Positions 40,085 to 45,414 of a stretch of 64,000 bases of DNA are shown piece after piece. Source of the DNA: Erinaceus europaeus (lineage: Eukaryota > Chordata > Mammalia > Eulipotyphla > Erinaceidae); assembly GCF_950295315.1 (NCBI RefSeq), contig NC_080177.1, positions 77,779,096-77,843,095 on the forward strand. The letters run 5' to 3'. The position numbers and the translations under genes were made by a program. The notes below the pieces were generated by a model that saw only the letters and a program-made list of their open reading frames with translations, was not told where the DNA came from and made no database searches. The stretch's first letter is position 1, and the number at the start of each line of letters is the position of its first letter.

Positions 40085-43000
40085 GGGGGGGGTGGGCAGG
40101 GCCTATGCACAGGCAGTTTCCAGACACTTTCCAGAAGGGGGCGCCACTGCATCAAGGCTGCGGGCACTCACACCGAGACAAGCGTCATGTACATGGCAGT
40201 GCGGGCACTCTCCTTGGGGGCTATCTCTGTAGTCCAGGTCAACCTTTATTATTGTGTGCACTGTGCGGCGCTTCATTTCACCTAATACTTATAGGCACAA
40301 TTAACTGAGCGCTTAGGACAGTCACACGACTGTTGAGGACGCATGCATTTTAAAATGATTTTTAGGGAGTCAGGTGGTAGCACAGAGGGTTTAAGCACAC
40401 GTGGCGCAAAGCGCAAGGACCGGTGTAAGGATCCCGGTTCGAGCCCCCGGCTCCCCACCTGCAGGGGAGTCACTTCACAGGCGGTGAGGCAGGTCTGCAG
40501 ATGTCTGTCTTTCTCTCCTCCTCTCTGTCTTCCCCTCCTCTCTCCATTTCTCTCTGTCCTGTCCAATAACCATGACATCAACAACAATGAAAAACAACAA
40601 GGGCAACAAAAAGGGAAAATAAGTAAATATATAAAATGATTTTTAATTACCTTTATTGGATAGAGACAGCCAGAAATCAAGAAGGGAGGGGGTGATAGAG
40701 ATGGAGCGAGACAGACACCTGCAGCACTGCTTCACCATTTGCAAAGCTTTCCCCCTTCAGGGGGAAAAGACTGGGGGCTTGAACCTGGGTCCCTGTGTAT
40801 TGTAACATATGTGCCGCCACTCGGCCCCAGGCGCGTGTGTTTTTTAAGATCTCATCCAGTTCCCCACAGAAACCCTGGGCATTGCTGTAGACAGGTAAAA
40901 AGAGGCACAGCGAGGACTCCAAGCCAAGGGCTTTCTGAGCACAGTGCCTGCTCATCACTGGCTCTCCTGCTCCCAGGGCGGCTGTGCAGAGCCGTGCAGA
41001 ACTTGCTCCTCCTCGTTCCTTTAAGGGGCTCCCAGTCCGTGGGGGAAAGCTCATGTTTCCACTAGCTGACCGTGACTGGTAGCAGCAGCGTAAGCATGGT
41101 TGGCGAATGATCGTCCTGCCAGGACAGGGGAAGGAGCTGCCTTTCTACTCTGCAGTAAGCACGGTAAAGAGCTGGGTAGCAGGCCGGGCATAGCACTCAG
41201 TTTGAGTGCACACATTACCATGCACAAGGGCCCAGGTTCAAGCCCCTGGCTCCCCACCTACAGGTGGAGAAGCAGGTCTGCCGGTGCCTCTCTCTTTCTC
41301 CTTCTCTATCTCCCTCTCAGTCTCTCTCTGTCCTGGCTAATAAAGTAAAATAAAATAAAAAGGAAAAAAAGACCACTGGGAGTGGTGGATTCAAGGGAGA
41401 TGAGCAAAGAATATTAAGTACTTTGAGCTGTTGTAAACATTAACAAGGGCGGAACAAAACCCTCTTCAGACAAGACAGGTCGTGCTAATTTTGTAGTTTA
41501 AGATTGCATTAAGCACCTGAAAGCATATACCTAGTCTGGCCCTCATCTGTAATGTGGGGTTGGCATCTGCTTTCTGGGGTTTTTGAGAGAATTGACGGCG
41601 CCATGTGGTGGTGCACTTGGTTGAGTGCACATGTTACAGTGCACAAGGACCCAGGTTCGAGCCCCCAGGCCCCACCTGTAGGGAGAAAGCTTTGCAAGTG
41701 TTAAAGCAGGGCTGCAGGTGTCTCTGTTTTTCTCCCTCTCTATCACCCTGTTCCCTCTCAGTGAGATAAAACATGCTAAGAATCAATAGCTGAGGGAGTG
41801 AGGCGGTGGCGCAGCGGGTTAAGCGCACGTGGCCCAAAGCGCAGGGACCGGCATAAGGATCCCAGTTCGAGCCCCCGGCTCCCCACCTGCAGGAGAGTCG
41901 CTTCACGGGCGGTGAAGCAGGTCTGCAGGTGTCTATCTTTCTCTCCCCTCTCTCTCTGTCTTCCCCTCCTCTCTCCATTTCTCTCTGTCCTATCCAACAA
42001 CAAAGCAACTTCAACAATGGCAATAATAACCACAACGAGGCTGCAACAACTAGGGCAACAAAAAGGGGGAAAAATGGCCTCCAGGAGCGGTGGATTCATG
42101 GTGCAGGCACCGAGGCCAGCAATAACCCTGGAGGCAAAAAAAAAAAAAAAAAGAATCAACAGTGGTCTGGGAGGTGGCACAGTGATAAAGCTTTGGACTC
42201 TCAAGCATGAGGTCCCGAGTTCAATCCCCAGCAGCACATGTGCCAGAGTGATGTCTGGTTCTTTCTCTCTCCTCCTATCTTTCTCATAAATAAATTAAAA
42301 AAAAAACTTAAAAAAAAAAAGAATCAACAGCCGTTTATTGTTGCTGCTATAATCTGATCTTTTAGAAAAGTGGGAGAAATGTCTTGCTCAGACCATTCTG
42401 CCTACGACTAGACTGGTCACTCAGCTTAATCTGAACTGGTTTTTCTTGGCTCCTTCCCTCTCTGCCCCCACACTTGAGTTTTTCCTGATACCGTCATCTG
42501 TCTCTTTTCTTTTTAATTGTAATGAGAGTAAATACGAGGGGAGAGAGAAAGAGAGACCCCAGAGCACCACTCAGTTCTGGCTTATGGTGGTGCTGGGCAT
42601 TGGTCCTGGAACCTCAGGGCCTCAGGCTCTTGCAGAACCATTATGCTGTCGTCCCGTCCGCCCTCTGTCCTTACCAGTACAGCAGTGTGTGCAGCCCCAG
42701 CTCCACCAGTCTCGGGTGGACTTGCTCATTTTAGATCCACATGTCTGGGCATGGGAGACAGACAGGGAGAGACAGTCCAGCGCTGCTGCATAGTCCATGG
42801 ACATTAACAAGGGCGGAACAAAACCCTCTTCAGACAAGACAGGTCGTGCTAATTTTGTAGTTTAAGATTGCATTAAGCACCTGAAAGCATATACCTAGTC
42901 TGGTGCGGTGGTGCTCCCCTGTGGTACTGGAGCTCAGTGCTCAGGCCTCCCCGATGATACAGGGCGTACACTTTACCAGGTGAGCTGCTTCCCAGCCCCA

Positions 43001-44852
43001 GGATAGCAGTTTTACAGTCTCTGCTTCTGTCTTTGCCAAGAGATTATGTAGCCGTCAAAAGGTGGCATGACTGTCCAGACCCACCCCGGTTTGCCTGCCT
43101 GCCTCACAGCGCTGCACATTGGCCCGGCTGACCTGCTCCACAGGTCACCGTACACCCTGCATGAATTAACTCCATTGATGTTGTCTGCTCCCATTGTAGC
43201 TAATGGCACTGACCCAGCCTTCCATGTGCTTGCTGCTAAGCCAGCCCATACTGCTCTCGCACCCGTAGCAATGCCTGTGCGTGAAACCAACCCTTGGGCC
43301 CATGCCCCTGACGCTGCTAACAAGGAAGTTGCAGCCACACGTTCGGGTAAGGTGGCCAAGGATGGTGGTGAGGATTCTGGGGCCGGATATGTGACGCTGG
43401 TTTGCAAATCGGCCATTTACATGAGCAGGGGCCAGGGAAGAGTTTCTCCAAGAGCTAAAATACTGTCCAGAAAGGACGGAGGAGGAGATGTTAGATGGAG
43501 AGTTCCTGGGACTACAGGACTGGACCACCAGTAGGACTTGGATAAAATGCAGACGGGCCTCGCTCGAGTCCGTCGCTGGCTCCAGAGACGTGTGCGCTTG
43601 CCCGCAGGAAGAGGCCCTGCCCCGTGGATGGCGGGCCTGCAGGGCCCTGTGCTGTAGTGCTGCCTTTGGGTGTCTTCTGGTTTTTCTGTAATGAACATCT
43701 GTTGGCTATAAAGCCAAAAAAGGAAATGAAGTAGCAATGAAAGTAGTTGATCAGAAGGACACGTATCTGGAAGGCAGGCAGGGCCACAGAAATGGCACCA
43801 AGTCCCTGGTGGTTTCACGTGTTCAGAGCTGCATTGCTGTGGGTCGCTGAGCGTGTGCCCTCTGGTCTCTGAGCCCGGGTGAGCCACGGCCGTGGGAAGG
43901 AGTTTCTGGCGCCAGTCTCTGCCTCGGTTCCTTTGACTGAATCATAGAGATGTCCACACAGGCTCCCTGTCGCACCTCAGCTGGTCACACTGTCACGCCA
44001 CCTGCCAAACTGCAGAATGTCCGGGGGGAGGCGGGGGGGCCGTGCAACATGAGCGTCATTCAGATGACCCGAGTTTCCAGGTGAGAAGAGCCTCTAGTGA
44101 CTCTCGTTCTTGTCTCTCTCCATCTGCTGCTTCCAGGAACCGAGTGGGGTCCGTCTTCTGGTGCTGCTTCTCCAGGTCCCTTCCAGGCTGGCCACAGGCG
44201 CACTCCGTCCGAGGCCGACCGCTGGTTAGAAGAGGTGTCCAAGAGTGTCCGGGCCCAGCAGCCCCCGGCCCCAGCTGCGCCACTGCAGCCCATGCACCAG
44301 CCGCACCTGCCCGCTGCCGTGCCCCAGCCGGTGCCGCCCTTCCAGGGGGGTGCATTCCTCGGCTCCCCGCCGCTGCCGGTGGGTTTGGTCCCGCCGCTGC
44401 CGCCAGCTTTTGTCCCTGCCCAGCCCTACCCTGTGGCCAACGGCATGCCCTACCCAGCCCCCAGTGTGCCAGTGGTGGGCATCACTCCATCCCAGATGGT
44501 AGCCAATGTGTTCGGCACTGCAGGCCACGCTCAGGTTGCCCACCCCCACCAGTCTCCCAGCCTGGTCAAGCAGCAGACGTTCCCGCAGTATGAGCCAAGC
44601 GGTGCTGCCGCCAGCCCTTTCTTTAAGCCTCCTGCTCAGCACCTCAATGGGTCTGCGGCCTTCAACGGTGTAGACGAGGGCAGGCTGACCGTAGGAGACG
44701 AGCACACAGAGGCGCCCGGAGGCGCCTGCCCGGTGGATCCTTTCGAAGCCCAGTGGGCTGCGCTCGAGAGCAAGTCCAAGCAGCGCTCTAACCCCTCCCC
44801 CACCAACCCCTTCTCCAGCGACTTACAGAAGACATTTGAGATCGAACTTTAA
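1879..44852 (+). CDS. NUMB: NUMB endocytic adaptor protein, partial (nine 3' coding exons)
   Basis: Coding exons are 1879-1953, 8287-8319, 26278-26352, 28679-28819, 31300-31504, 33544-33837, 37626-37775, 43200-43346 and 44137-44852. They join without a phase break into 611 codons plus TAA. All introns are GT-AG. In order the product has a PTB domain (first five exons), a basic phosphorylation-rich linker, a proline-rich region, DPF motifs (alpha-adaptin type) and a C-terminal NPF motif (EH-domain type). Human NUMB is about 651 residues, so only about the first 42 are missing; their exons lie upstream of the window. Both known cassette exons, the 11-residue PTB insert and the proline-rich insert, are intact, so all four classical isoforms could be made. 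NUMB links cargo such as Notch and integrins to AP-2/clathrin endocytosis and is segregated asymmetrically in dividing progenitors (established knowledge). Identity is near certain from the protein sequence. Confidence 0.97.
3206..3340 (+). mobile_element. tRNA-derived SINE, family D
   Basis: GGCAGCATAATAGTTTTAC head, CACCATAAGCCAGAGCTGAG, and a GTGCTCTGGTTT end. Confidence 0.8.
3378..3530 (+). mobile_element. tRNA-derived SINE, family C
   Basis: GGTCTGGGAGGTGGCGAAGA head, GAGTGATGTCTGGTTCTTTC, AATAAATAAATT tail. Confidence 0.85.
4385..4560 (+). mobile_element. Unclassified SINE-like retroposon
   Basis: GACTCAGGTTTCAACCCTG resembles a B box. The element has a pyrimidine-rich body and a 16-base poly(A). 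Family not assigned. Confidence 0.5.
5068..5176 (-). mobile_element. tRNA-derived SINE, family D
   Basis: Reverse complement: GATTTGAACCTGGGACTTTG and CATAATCATTATGCTATCTA. Confidence 0.8.
5364..5400. repeat. (AC)n microsatellite
   Basis: An uninterrupted AC run of about 37 bp. Confidence 0.95.
7021..7078. repeat. (GAAA)n microsatellite
   Basis: Purine-only GAAA repeats with AGAG interruptions. Confidence 0.9.
7372..7524 (-). mobile_element. Old tRNA-derived SINE
   Basis: TTTATTGTGAGAGGGAGGAG and AGATTTGAACCCAGGG read as a reverse B box region. Family uncertain. Confidence 0.5.
7667..7925 (+). mobile_element. tRNA-derived SINE, A/B type
   Basis: GGACCTGGGTTCAAGACCC, GCTGCAGGTGTCTCTCTTCC and a 3' part ending CAGTGGCAAAAAACAAAAA. 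Confidence 0.7.
8287..8319 (+). CDS. NUMB: NUMB 33-bp cassette exon, PTB insert
   Basis: A 33-bp in-frame exon encoding [11 protein letters not shown], between acceptor CTCCAG and donor GTAAGT. In other mammals it is the alternatively spliced 11-residue insert that separates PTB-long from PTB-short isoforms and favours membrane association. Its length is a multiple of three, so skipping keeps the frame. Confidence 0.95.
8636..8795 (+). mobile_element. tRNA-derived SINE, family C
   Basis: GGTCTGGGAGGTGGCATAGT head, GAGTTCGATCCCCGGCAGCA, AATAAAATCTTAAAAAAC tail. Confidence 0.9.
8822..9063 (+). mobile_element. Old SINE with CT-rich body
   Basis: A degraded tRNA-like head, then a CT/CCCT tract at 8983-9054 and a short poly(A). 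Confidence 0.5.
9745..9840 (-). mobile_element. Old SINE, family C type
   Basis: Ends CACTGCGCCACCTTCCAGA, the reverse of the family C head. Confidence 0.5.
9991..10160 (+). mobile_element. SINE family A, 3' truncated
   Basis: GGGAGTCGAGTGGTAGCGCA head through GTGAAGCAGGTCTGTGGGTG, then directly poly(A); the CT body is missing. Confidence 0.85.
10194..10318 (+). mobile_element. SINE family D
   Basis: GGCAGGGGTAGACAGCATAA head, end CAGTGCTCTGGTTAAAAAAG. Confidence 0.9.
11540..11691 (-). mobile_element. SINE family C
   Basis: Reverse complement: TTTATTTATTCATGAGAAAG ... CACTGCGCCACCTCCCGGGC. Confidence 0.9.
12005..12291 (-). mobile_element. SINE family A short form
   Basis: Reverse complement from TTAATATTTATTTATTTATT to CTACCACCCGACTC, flanked by CCATCAGACACTT at 11992 and 12292. 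Confidence 0.9.
12305..13177 (-). mobile_element. Retroposon copy, probably L1 3' region
   Basis: Shares CAAAACCATAGGATA, CTGAACATGGGCGTTG and AAGCCAAACAAATTGTTG with the copy at 38975-39977. A SINE interrupts it at 12431-12721. CCATCAGACAC lies at both ends. The L1 assignment is inferred. Confidence 0.65.
12431..12721 (-). mobile_element. SINE family A short form, nested
   Basis: Inserted inside the retroposon; GCTTTCCTA(G/T)TCTT is duplicated at 12418 and 12722. Confidence 0.9.
13728..13852 (-). mobile_element. SINE family C, 5' truncated
   Basis: TTTATTTATTCATGAGAAAT, ACATCACTCTGGTACATGTG, ends in GAGAGCTCCCGG. Confidence 0.8.
13983..14252 (+). mobile_element. SINE family A short form
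   Basis: AGTCGGGCGGTGGCGCAGTG head, GGTTCGAGCCC, tail GGGAATAAATACATAAATAG. Confidence 0.95.
14275..14560 (+). mobile_element. SINE family A long form, old
   Basis: Degraded head, then GGTGGATTCATAGTGCTGGC and GGTGGCAATAAAATAATAAA. Confidence 0.75.
15219..15252. repeat. (AC)n microsatellite
   Basis: About 34 bp of AC repeats. Confidence 0.95.
15302..15640 (+). mobile_element. SINE family A long form
   Basis: GGTCGGGTGGTGGCGCAGTG head to CCTGGAGGGGAAAAAAAAG. Confidence 0.95.
16095..16118. repeat. (CT)n microsatellite
   Basis: A 24-bp CT run. Confidence 0.85.
16502..16575. repeat. Local tandem duplication, C/A-rich
   Basis: CATTTCCTTCCAACCCCACC occurs at about 16502 and again about 40 bp later, with CCCCAC filler. 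Confidence 0.8.
16876..17118 (+). mobile_element. SINE family A short form
   Basis: CAGTCGGGCGGTGGCGCAGC head, tail AAAAGGAAATAAGTAAAT. Confidence 0.95.
17630..17878 (+). mobile_element. SINE family A short form
   Basis: GTAGTCCGGCATAGCGCAGT head, tail AAAGGGAATAAATAAATAAA. Confidence 0.95.
17948..18218 (-). mobile_element. SINE family A long form, internally deleted
   Basis: TTGCTGAGGTTTGGTGCCTG at the 3' end and CGCCACCGCCCAACCCCC at the head; the CT body is short. Confidence 0.85.
18303..18522 (+). mobile_element. SINE family B
   Basis: GGTCCAGGTGGTGGTGCACC head, CT tract, end CTCTATCCAATAAAGATG. Confidence 0.9.
18604..18738 (+). mobile_element. SINE family D
   Basis: GGCAGGGGTAGGTAGCATAA head, CAGTGCTGTGGTTAAAATAG end. 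Confidence 0.9.
19598..19950 (+). mobile_element. SINE family A long form with 17-bp target-site duplication
   Basis: A complete copy flanked by AAAATTAGAGGTACCTC at 19581-19597 and 19945-19961, identical on both sides. A young insertion. Confidence 0.97.
20522..20638 (-). mobile_element. SINE family D
   Basis: ACCAGAGCACTGCTCCATTC ... TTTTTGCATAATCCTATGCT. Confidence 0.8.
20645..20795 (-). mobile_element. Old SINE, C-like
   Basis: Ends CTCACTGCACCACCTCCTGG, a degraded reverse family C head. Confidence 0.5.
21437..21681 (-). mobile_element. SINE family A long form, 5' truncated
   Basis: GCCTCCAAGGTTATCACTGG to CCGGGGGCTCGAACCGGA; the tRNA head beyond the B box is missing. Confidence 0.9.
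21686..21806 (-). mobile_element. Old SINE, C-like
   Basis: Ends ACTTTACCACCTCTTGGACC. Confidence 0.5.
21812..22830 (-). mobile_element. LINE-1 fragment, 3' end
   Basis: Reads as antisense L1, e.g. TTGAGTATTCCACTGTGTGT and AGTCCCTTTGGTTTATTTTT. A family D SINE interrupts it at about 22255-22350. Confidence 0.8.
22255..22350 (-). mobile_element. SINE family D nested in L1
   Basis: GCACTGCTCAGCTCTGGCTT and GGATTGAATTTGGGACTTTG. Confidence 0.75.
23548..23665 (+). mobile_element. SINE family D
   Basis: AAATAGCATAGTGGTTAC head and GAACAGTGCTCTGCTCAAAA end. Confidence 0.8.
24195..24303 (-). mobile_element. Old SINE, C-like
   Basis: Ends CCACTGCACCACCCCTCAGG. Confidence 0.4.
24825..25025 (-). 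mobile_element. Retroposon 3' end, probably L1
   Basis: TTTCTTTATTGGGGAATTAA followed by CAACCCCCACTAGGTCCTC, similar to 21812 onward. Confidence 0.65.
25050..25372 (-). mobile_element. SINE family A long form with internal (CA)n
   Basis: A family A copy in which the G-rich block next to GAAGTGACCG is replaced by a CA microsatellite at 25255-25302. Confidence 0.85.
26278..26352 (+). CDS. NUMB: NUMB exon, PTB domain core
   Basis: A 75-bp phase 0/0 exon, acceptor TTAAAAG and donor GTAAAC. It encodes 25 residues including [20 protein letters not shown], central PTB strands. A pyrimidine-rich tract precedes the acceptor. Confidence 0.96.
27665..27862 (-). mobile_element. SINE family B with (AG)n
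   Basis: AG tract at 27714-27760, then CTTCACCACTCATGAAGCC and CACCACCACCTGGTCCC. Confidence 0.85.
28083..28351 (-). mobile_element. SINE family A long form
   Basis: CCAGGGTTATCACTGGGACC to GCGTGCCACCACCCAGCCCC. Confidence 0.9.
28679..28819 (+). CDS. NUMB: NUMB exon, PTB domain core
   Basis: A 141-bp phase 0/0 exon, acceptor TTTTTCTAG and donor GTGAGT. It encodes 47 residues including [17 protein letters not shown] and [18 protein letters not shown], the phosphopeptide-groove side of the PTB domain. A SINE cluster begins about 70 bp downstream. Confidence 0.97.
28889..29102 (+). mobile_element. SINE family A, tandem unit 1
   Basis: GGGGGCCGGGCGGTGGTGCA head; runs into the next unit at GGCCCCCAAGAGCGGTGG, so its 3' end is lost. 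Confidence 0.85.
29103..29455 (+). mobile_element. SINE family A long form, tandem unit 2
   Basis: AGCGGTGGCGCAGCGGGTTA start to CCCTGGAGGAAAAAAAATAA. Confidence 0.9.
29473..29768 (+). mobile_element. SINE family A short form, tandem unit 3
   Basis: GGGGAGTCGGGCGGTAGCGC start to GGGAAAATAAATAAAATT. Confidence 0.95.
30780..31035 (+). mobile_element. Old SINE, A/B type long form
   Basis: GGGCCCAGTGGCACAGTAGG head, CT tract, end AGTGATAACCCTGATAGC. Confidence 0.7.
31107..31273 (+). mobile_element. SINE family C next to a NUMB acceptor
   Basis: GGTCTGGGAGGTGGTGCAGT head, CT run, tail AGTAAAATCTTAAAAAAAAA. It ends about 25 bp before the exon at 31300. Confidence 0.9.
31300..31504 (+). CDS. NUMB: NUMB exon, PTB C-terminal helix and linker
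   Basis: A 205-bp exon entering in phase 0 and leaving in phase 1, acceptor TGTTCCAG and donor GTACCG. It encodes [20 protein letters not shown], the C-terminal PTB helix, then a charged stretch ending MKQMQDAKK. The donor is weaker than its neighbours. A SINE ends only about 25 bp before the acceptor. Confidence 0.96.
32212..32310 (-). mobile_element. SINE family D
   Basis: TTTCAGAGCACTGCAGCACT ... CATAACCATTATCCTATCTC. Confidence 0.8.
32605..32735 (-). mobile_element. SINE family B, decayed
   Basis: TATTGAATAGAGACAGAAGT and GGCTTGAACCCGGGCCTCTG. Confidence 0.7.
32777..32813 (+). pseudogene. tRNA-Leu 5'-half retropseudogene
   Basis: GTCAGGATGGCCGAGTGGTC starts a near match to the first 35 or so bases of tRNA-Leu (acceptor 5' strand, D arm with A box, anticodon-stem 5' side). 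It stops at the anticodon loop. AGAATTAAAAG(T/C)ACCTT flanks it at 32755-32771 and 32812-32828. The 3' half and B box are absent, so it is not a functional tRNA gene. Confidence 0.8.
32990..33044 (+). mobile_element. SINE family D 3' fragment
   Basis: CACCATAAGCCAGAGCTGAG followed by CAGTGCTCTGG. Confidence 0.8.
33045..33180 (-). mobile_element. SINE family B fragment
   Basis: GAGAGAGACTCCTACATCAC ... CAGGCATGCCCCACCACCTG; joined directly to the D fragment. Confidence 0.75.
33544..33837 (+). CDS. NUMB: NUMB exon, phosphorylation-rich linker
   Basis: A 294-bp exon, phase 1 in and 1 out, acceptor TTCTTGAG and donor GTAAGG. It holds [12 protein letters not shown] and [13 protein letters not shown], which correspond to the aPKC/CaMK serines around human Ser276 and Ser295 that control 14-3-3 binding and membrane release (known for the human protein). 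The N-terminal serine/proline stretch ([10 protein letters not shown]) is also typical of NUMB. Confidence 0.97.
33851..33998 (+). mobile_element. SINE A/B type next to a NUMB donor
   Basis: GGGGGCCGGGAAATAGCTCA head, GGAGGACCCGGGCCCGAGCC. It starts 13 bp after the exon at 33837. Confidence 0.75.
34000..34200 (-). mobile_element. SINE family B
   Basis: TTTTTTAATTATCTCTGCTT ... GTGCGCCACCACCCGACCCC. Confidence 0.9.
35024..35294 (+). mobile_element. SINE family A short form, cluster unit 1
   Basis: GGAGTCGGGCGGTAGCACAG head; preceded by AACTAAAACTCTGG at 35010-35023. Confidence 0.95.
35300..35373 (+). mobile_element. SINE family A head fragment, cluster unit 2
   Basis: GGGAGTTGGGCGGTAGCGCA, ends after TAAGAATCTCAGTTTG, where the next unit begins. 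Confidence 0.85.
35374..35658 (+). mobile_element. SINE family A short form, cluster unit 3
   Basis: GGGAGTCGGGTGGTAGCTCA head, tail AATAAATAAATAAAATAAAT. Confidence 0.95.
35676..35950 (+). mobile_element. SINE family A short form, cluster unit 4
   Basis: GAGTCGGGCGGTAGCACAGC head, bracketed by AACTAAAACTCTGG at 35662-35675 and 35963-35976. Confidence 0.95.
36040..36212 (+). mobile_element. SINE family B
   Basis: GGGGCCAGGCGGTGGTGCGC head, GGTTCAAGCCCCTGGTCCCC. Confidence 0.9.
36266..36405 (+). mobile_element. SINE family B, body deleted
   Basis: GGGCCAGGCAGTGGCATACC head, short body, AACAAAGCCTC on both sides (about 36255 and 36404). Confidence 0.9.
36436..36519. repeat. (TA)n/(CATA)n microsatellite
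   Basis: TA runs grade into ACATGCATACATACATAC units. Confidence 0.9.
36873..37087 (-). mobile_element. SINE family B
   Basis: GCTGGATAGAGACAGCCAGA ... GTGCGCCACCACCCGGCCCC, with a TTC ATGTTT-like flank on both sides. Confidence 0.9.
37145..37320 (-). mobile_element. Retroposon 3' end, probably L1
   Basis: GAGGGGTTAATGGTTTACAG resembles the region starting at 21812. Confidence 0.55.
37626..37775 (+). CDS. NUMB: NUMB exon, first DPF motif
   Basis: A 150-bp exon, phase 1 in and 1 out, acceptor TTTCGCAG and donor GTTAGT. It encodes [20 protein letters not shown] and then a DPF tripeptide that recruits alpha-adaptin. Compared with the human protein as I recall it, there is one extra serine just before EDPF. 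Confidence 0.96.
38380..38490 (-). mobile_element. Old SINE, D-like
   Basis: GAGCACTGCTCAGCTCTC and GGGGATTGAACTTGGGTCTC; preceded by a 16-base G run at 38369-38384. Confidence 0.6.
38975..39977 (-). mobile_element. 1-kb retroposon with 16-bp target-site duplication, probably L1 3' region
   Basis: A diverged paralogue of 12305-13177. TCTAGTGGAGGAATCT is identical at 38959-38974 and 39978-39993. The + strand begins ATTTATTTATTTAAAAAAGG, so the A-rich tail is on the - strand. Confidence 0.8.
40038..40082. repeat. (CT)n microsatellite
   Basis: About 45 bp of CT. Confidence 0.95.
40365..40632 (+). mobile_element. SINE family A short form with target-site duplication
   Basis: GGGAGTCAGGTGGTAGCACA head; AAAATGATTTTTA at 40352-40364 and 40633-40645. 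Confidence 0.95.
40646..40829 (-). mobile_element. SINE family B
   Basis: TTGGATAGAGACAGCCAGAA ... GCCGCCACTCGGCCCC. The preceding SINE inserted at its tail. Confidence 0.9.
41181..41395 (+). mobile_element. SINE family B long form
   Basis: GGCCGGGCATAGCACTCAGT head, end GGGAGTGGTGGATTCAAGG. Confidence 0.85.
41437..41539 (+). repeat. 103-bp perfect direct repeat, copy 1
   Basis: Starts ACATTAACAAGGGCGGAACA and ends CATATACCTAGTCTGG; identical to 42801-42903. Confidence 0.98.
41598..41770 (+). mobile_element. SINE family B
   Basis: GGCGCCATGTGGTGGTGCAC head, GGTTCGAGCCCCCAGGCCCC. Confidence 0.9.
41793..42150 (+). mobile_element. SINE family A long form
   Basis: GGGAGTGAGGCGGTGGCGCA head to CCTGGAGGCAAAAAAAAA, between AAGAATCAA(T/C)AG copies at 41778 and 42151. 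Confidence 0.95.
42163..42318 (+). mobile_element. SINE family C
   Basis: TGGTCTGGGAGGTGGCACAG head, between AAGAATCAACAG at 42151-42162 and 42319-42330. Confidence 0.95.
42550..42660 (-). mobile_element. SINE family D
   Basis: CCAGAGCACCACTCAGTTCT ... GCAGAACCATTATGCTGTCG. Confidence 0.8.
42801..42903 (+). repeat. 103-bp perfect direct repeat, copy 2
   Basis: Identical to 41437-41539; flanks differ from the first base on both sides. Confidence 0.98.
42908..43005 (-). mobile_element. Old SINE-like fragment
   Basis: ACACTTTACCAGGTGAGCTG and CTTCCCAGCCCC resemble a reversed tRNA-like head. Confidence 0.4.
43200..43346 (+). CDS. NUMB: NUMB cassette exon, proline-rich-region insert
   Basis: A 147-bp exon, phase 1 in and 1 out, acceptor CCATTGTAG and donor GTAAGG. 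It encodes [20 protein letters not shown] among other residues. In other mammals this is the developmentally regulated exon separating PRR-long from PRR-short isoforms. It is one codon longer than the usual 144 bp because of an extra alanine (HVLAAKPAH). The length stays divisible by three, so skipping is in frame. Confidence 0.95.
43347..44136. other. NUMB last intron
   Basis: A 790-bp intron without recognisable repeats, with moderate to high GC. Confidence 0.8.
44137..44852 (+). CDS. NUMB: NUMB terminal coding exon
   Basis: A 716-bp exon entering in phase 1 after acceptor GCTGCTTCCAG. It encodes the proline/glutamine-rich C-terminal region, then [11 protein letters not shown] (second DPF) and [10 protein letters not shown] (NPF), and ends QKTFEIEL with TAA at 44850-44852. 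Third-position GC is much higher than in the upstream exons. Confidence 0.97.
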
Positions 44853-45347
44853 GCAGTCCCTCCGCCTTCTGTATTTTGTCTGTGCTTGGGCAAGGGTGGG
44901 GGTGGAGGTTAAAGGAGCAAGAGGAACTTTCGTGTTCCTGGGATGCGTACACTTGTTACTAATCCCAAAGGTCCCAAGGGGCATATGCAGGGCAGGGGCA
45001 GGAGGAGAGAAAACCATTCCTAAAGAGGACAGGGACGTCAAGGCGGTGCTGCTACACGCCCGCCCTCAGCTCCTTGTAGACCCCGGCAACAGGCAGACTT
45101 CTCTGGACAGGAACCTGTGTCTGAAGCACATTTACTGGAATAAAAAACACAGCGGAAAGCCAGCTGGGCCCTAGTGTGCAGGCCTCTCGGCGACCTGACT
45201 CACATCAAGGATGGGCCTGAGCTTGGGCTGGGGACAGGTGGCTCTGCGGCCAGGCGTCCCTCCAGGGCACGGCAGCAGCCACCCCGCAGAGCTATATTTT
45301 GGGGTAAAGTTGAGCTTCCATTTTGAGTAACAGAATAAATATTATAA

Positions 45348-45365
45348 ATATATATATATATATAT
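45348..45365. repeat. (TA)n microsatellite in NUMB 3'UTR
   Basis: A run of alternating T and A lying just after AATAAATATTATAAA. Confidence 0.9.
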
Positions 45366-45409
45366 CAGAAAGCCAAAATCTTTATTTTTATGCATTTAGA
45401 ATATTTTAA

Positions 45410-45414
45410 ATAGT
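45410..45414 (+). promoter_or_regulatory. Possible Musashi-binding motif in NUMB 3'UTR
   Basis: ATAGT fits the Musashi consensus (G/A)U(1-3)AGU. Musashi-1 is known to repress mouse Numb through its 3'UTR. A five-base match is common by chance, so this is only a candidate. Confidence 0.25.

Larger units (their letters stand above)
37776..43199. other. NUMB intron
   Basis: It contains a 1-kb retroposon with target-site duplications, SINE clusters and a perfect 103-bp duplication. 37776-38360, 38491-38958 and 40082-40350 are unassigned. Confidence 0.8.

Noticed and set aside
45333..45338. AATAAA as the main NUMB polyadenylation signal
   Set aside because: Possible as an alternative, but transcript-like AU-rich 3'UTR sequence continues to the AATAAA at 46087, which gives the expected UTR length.
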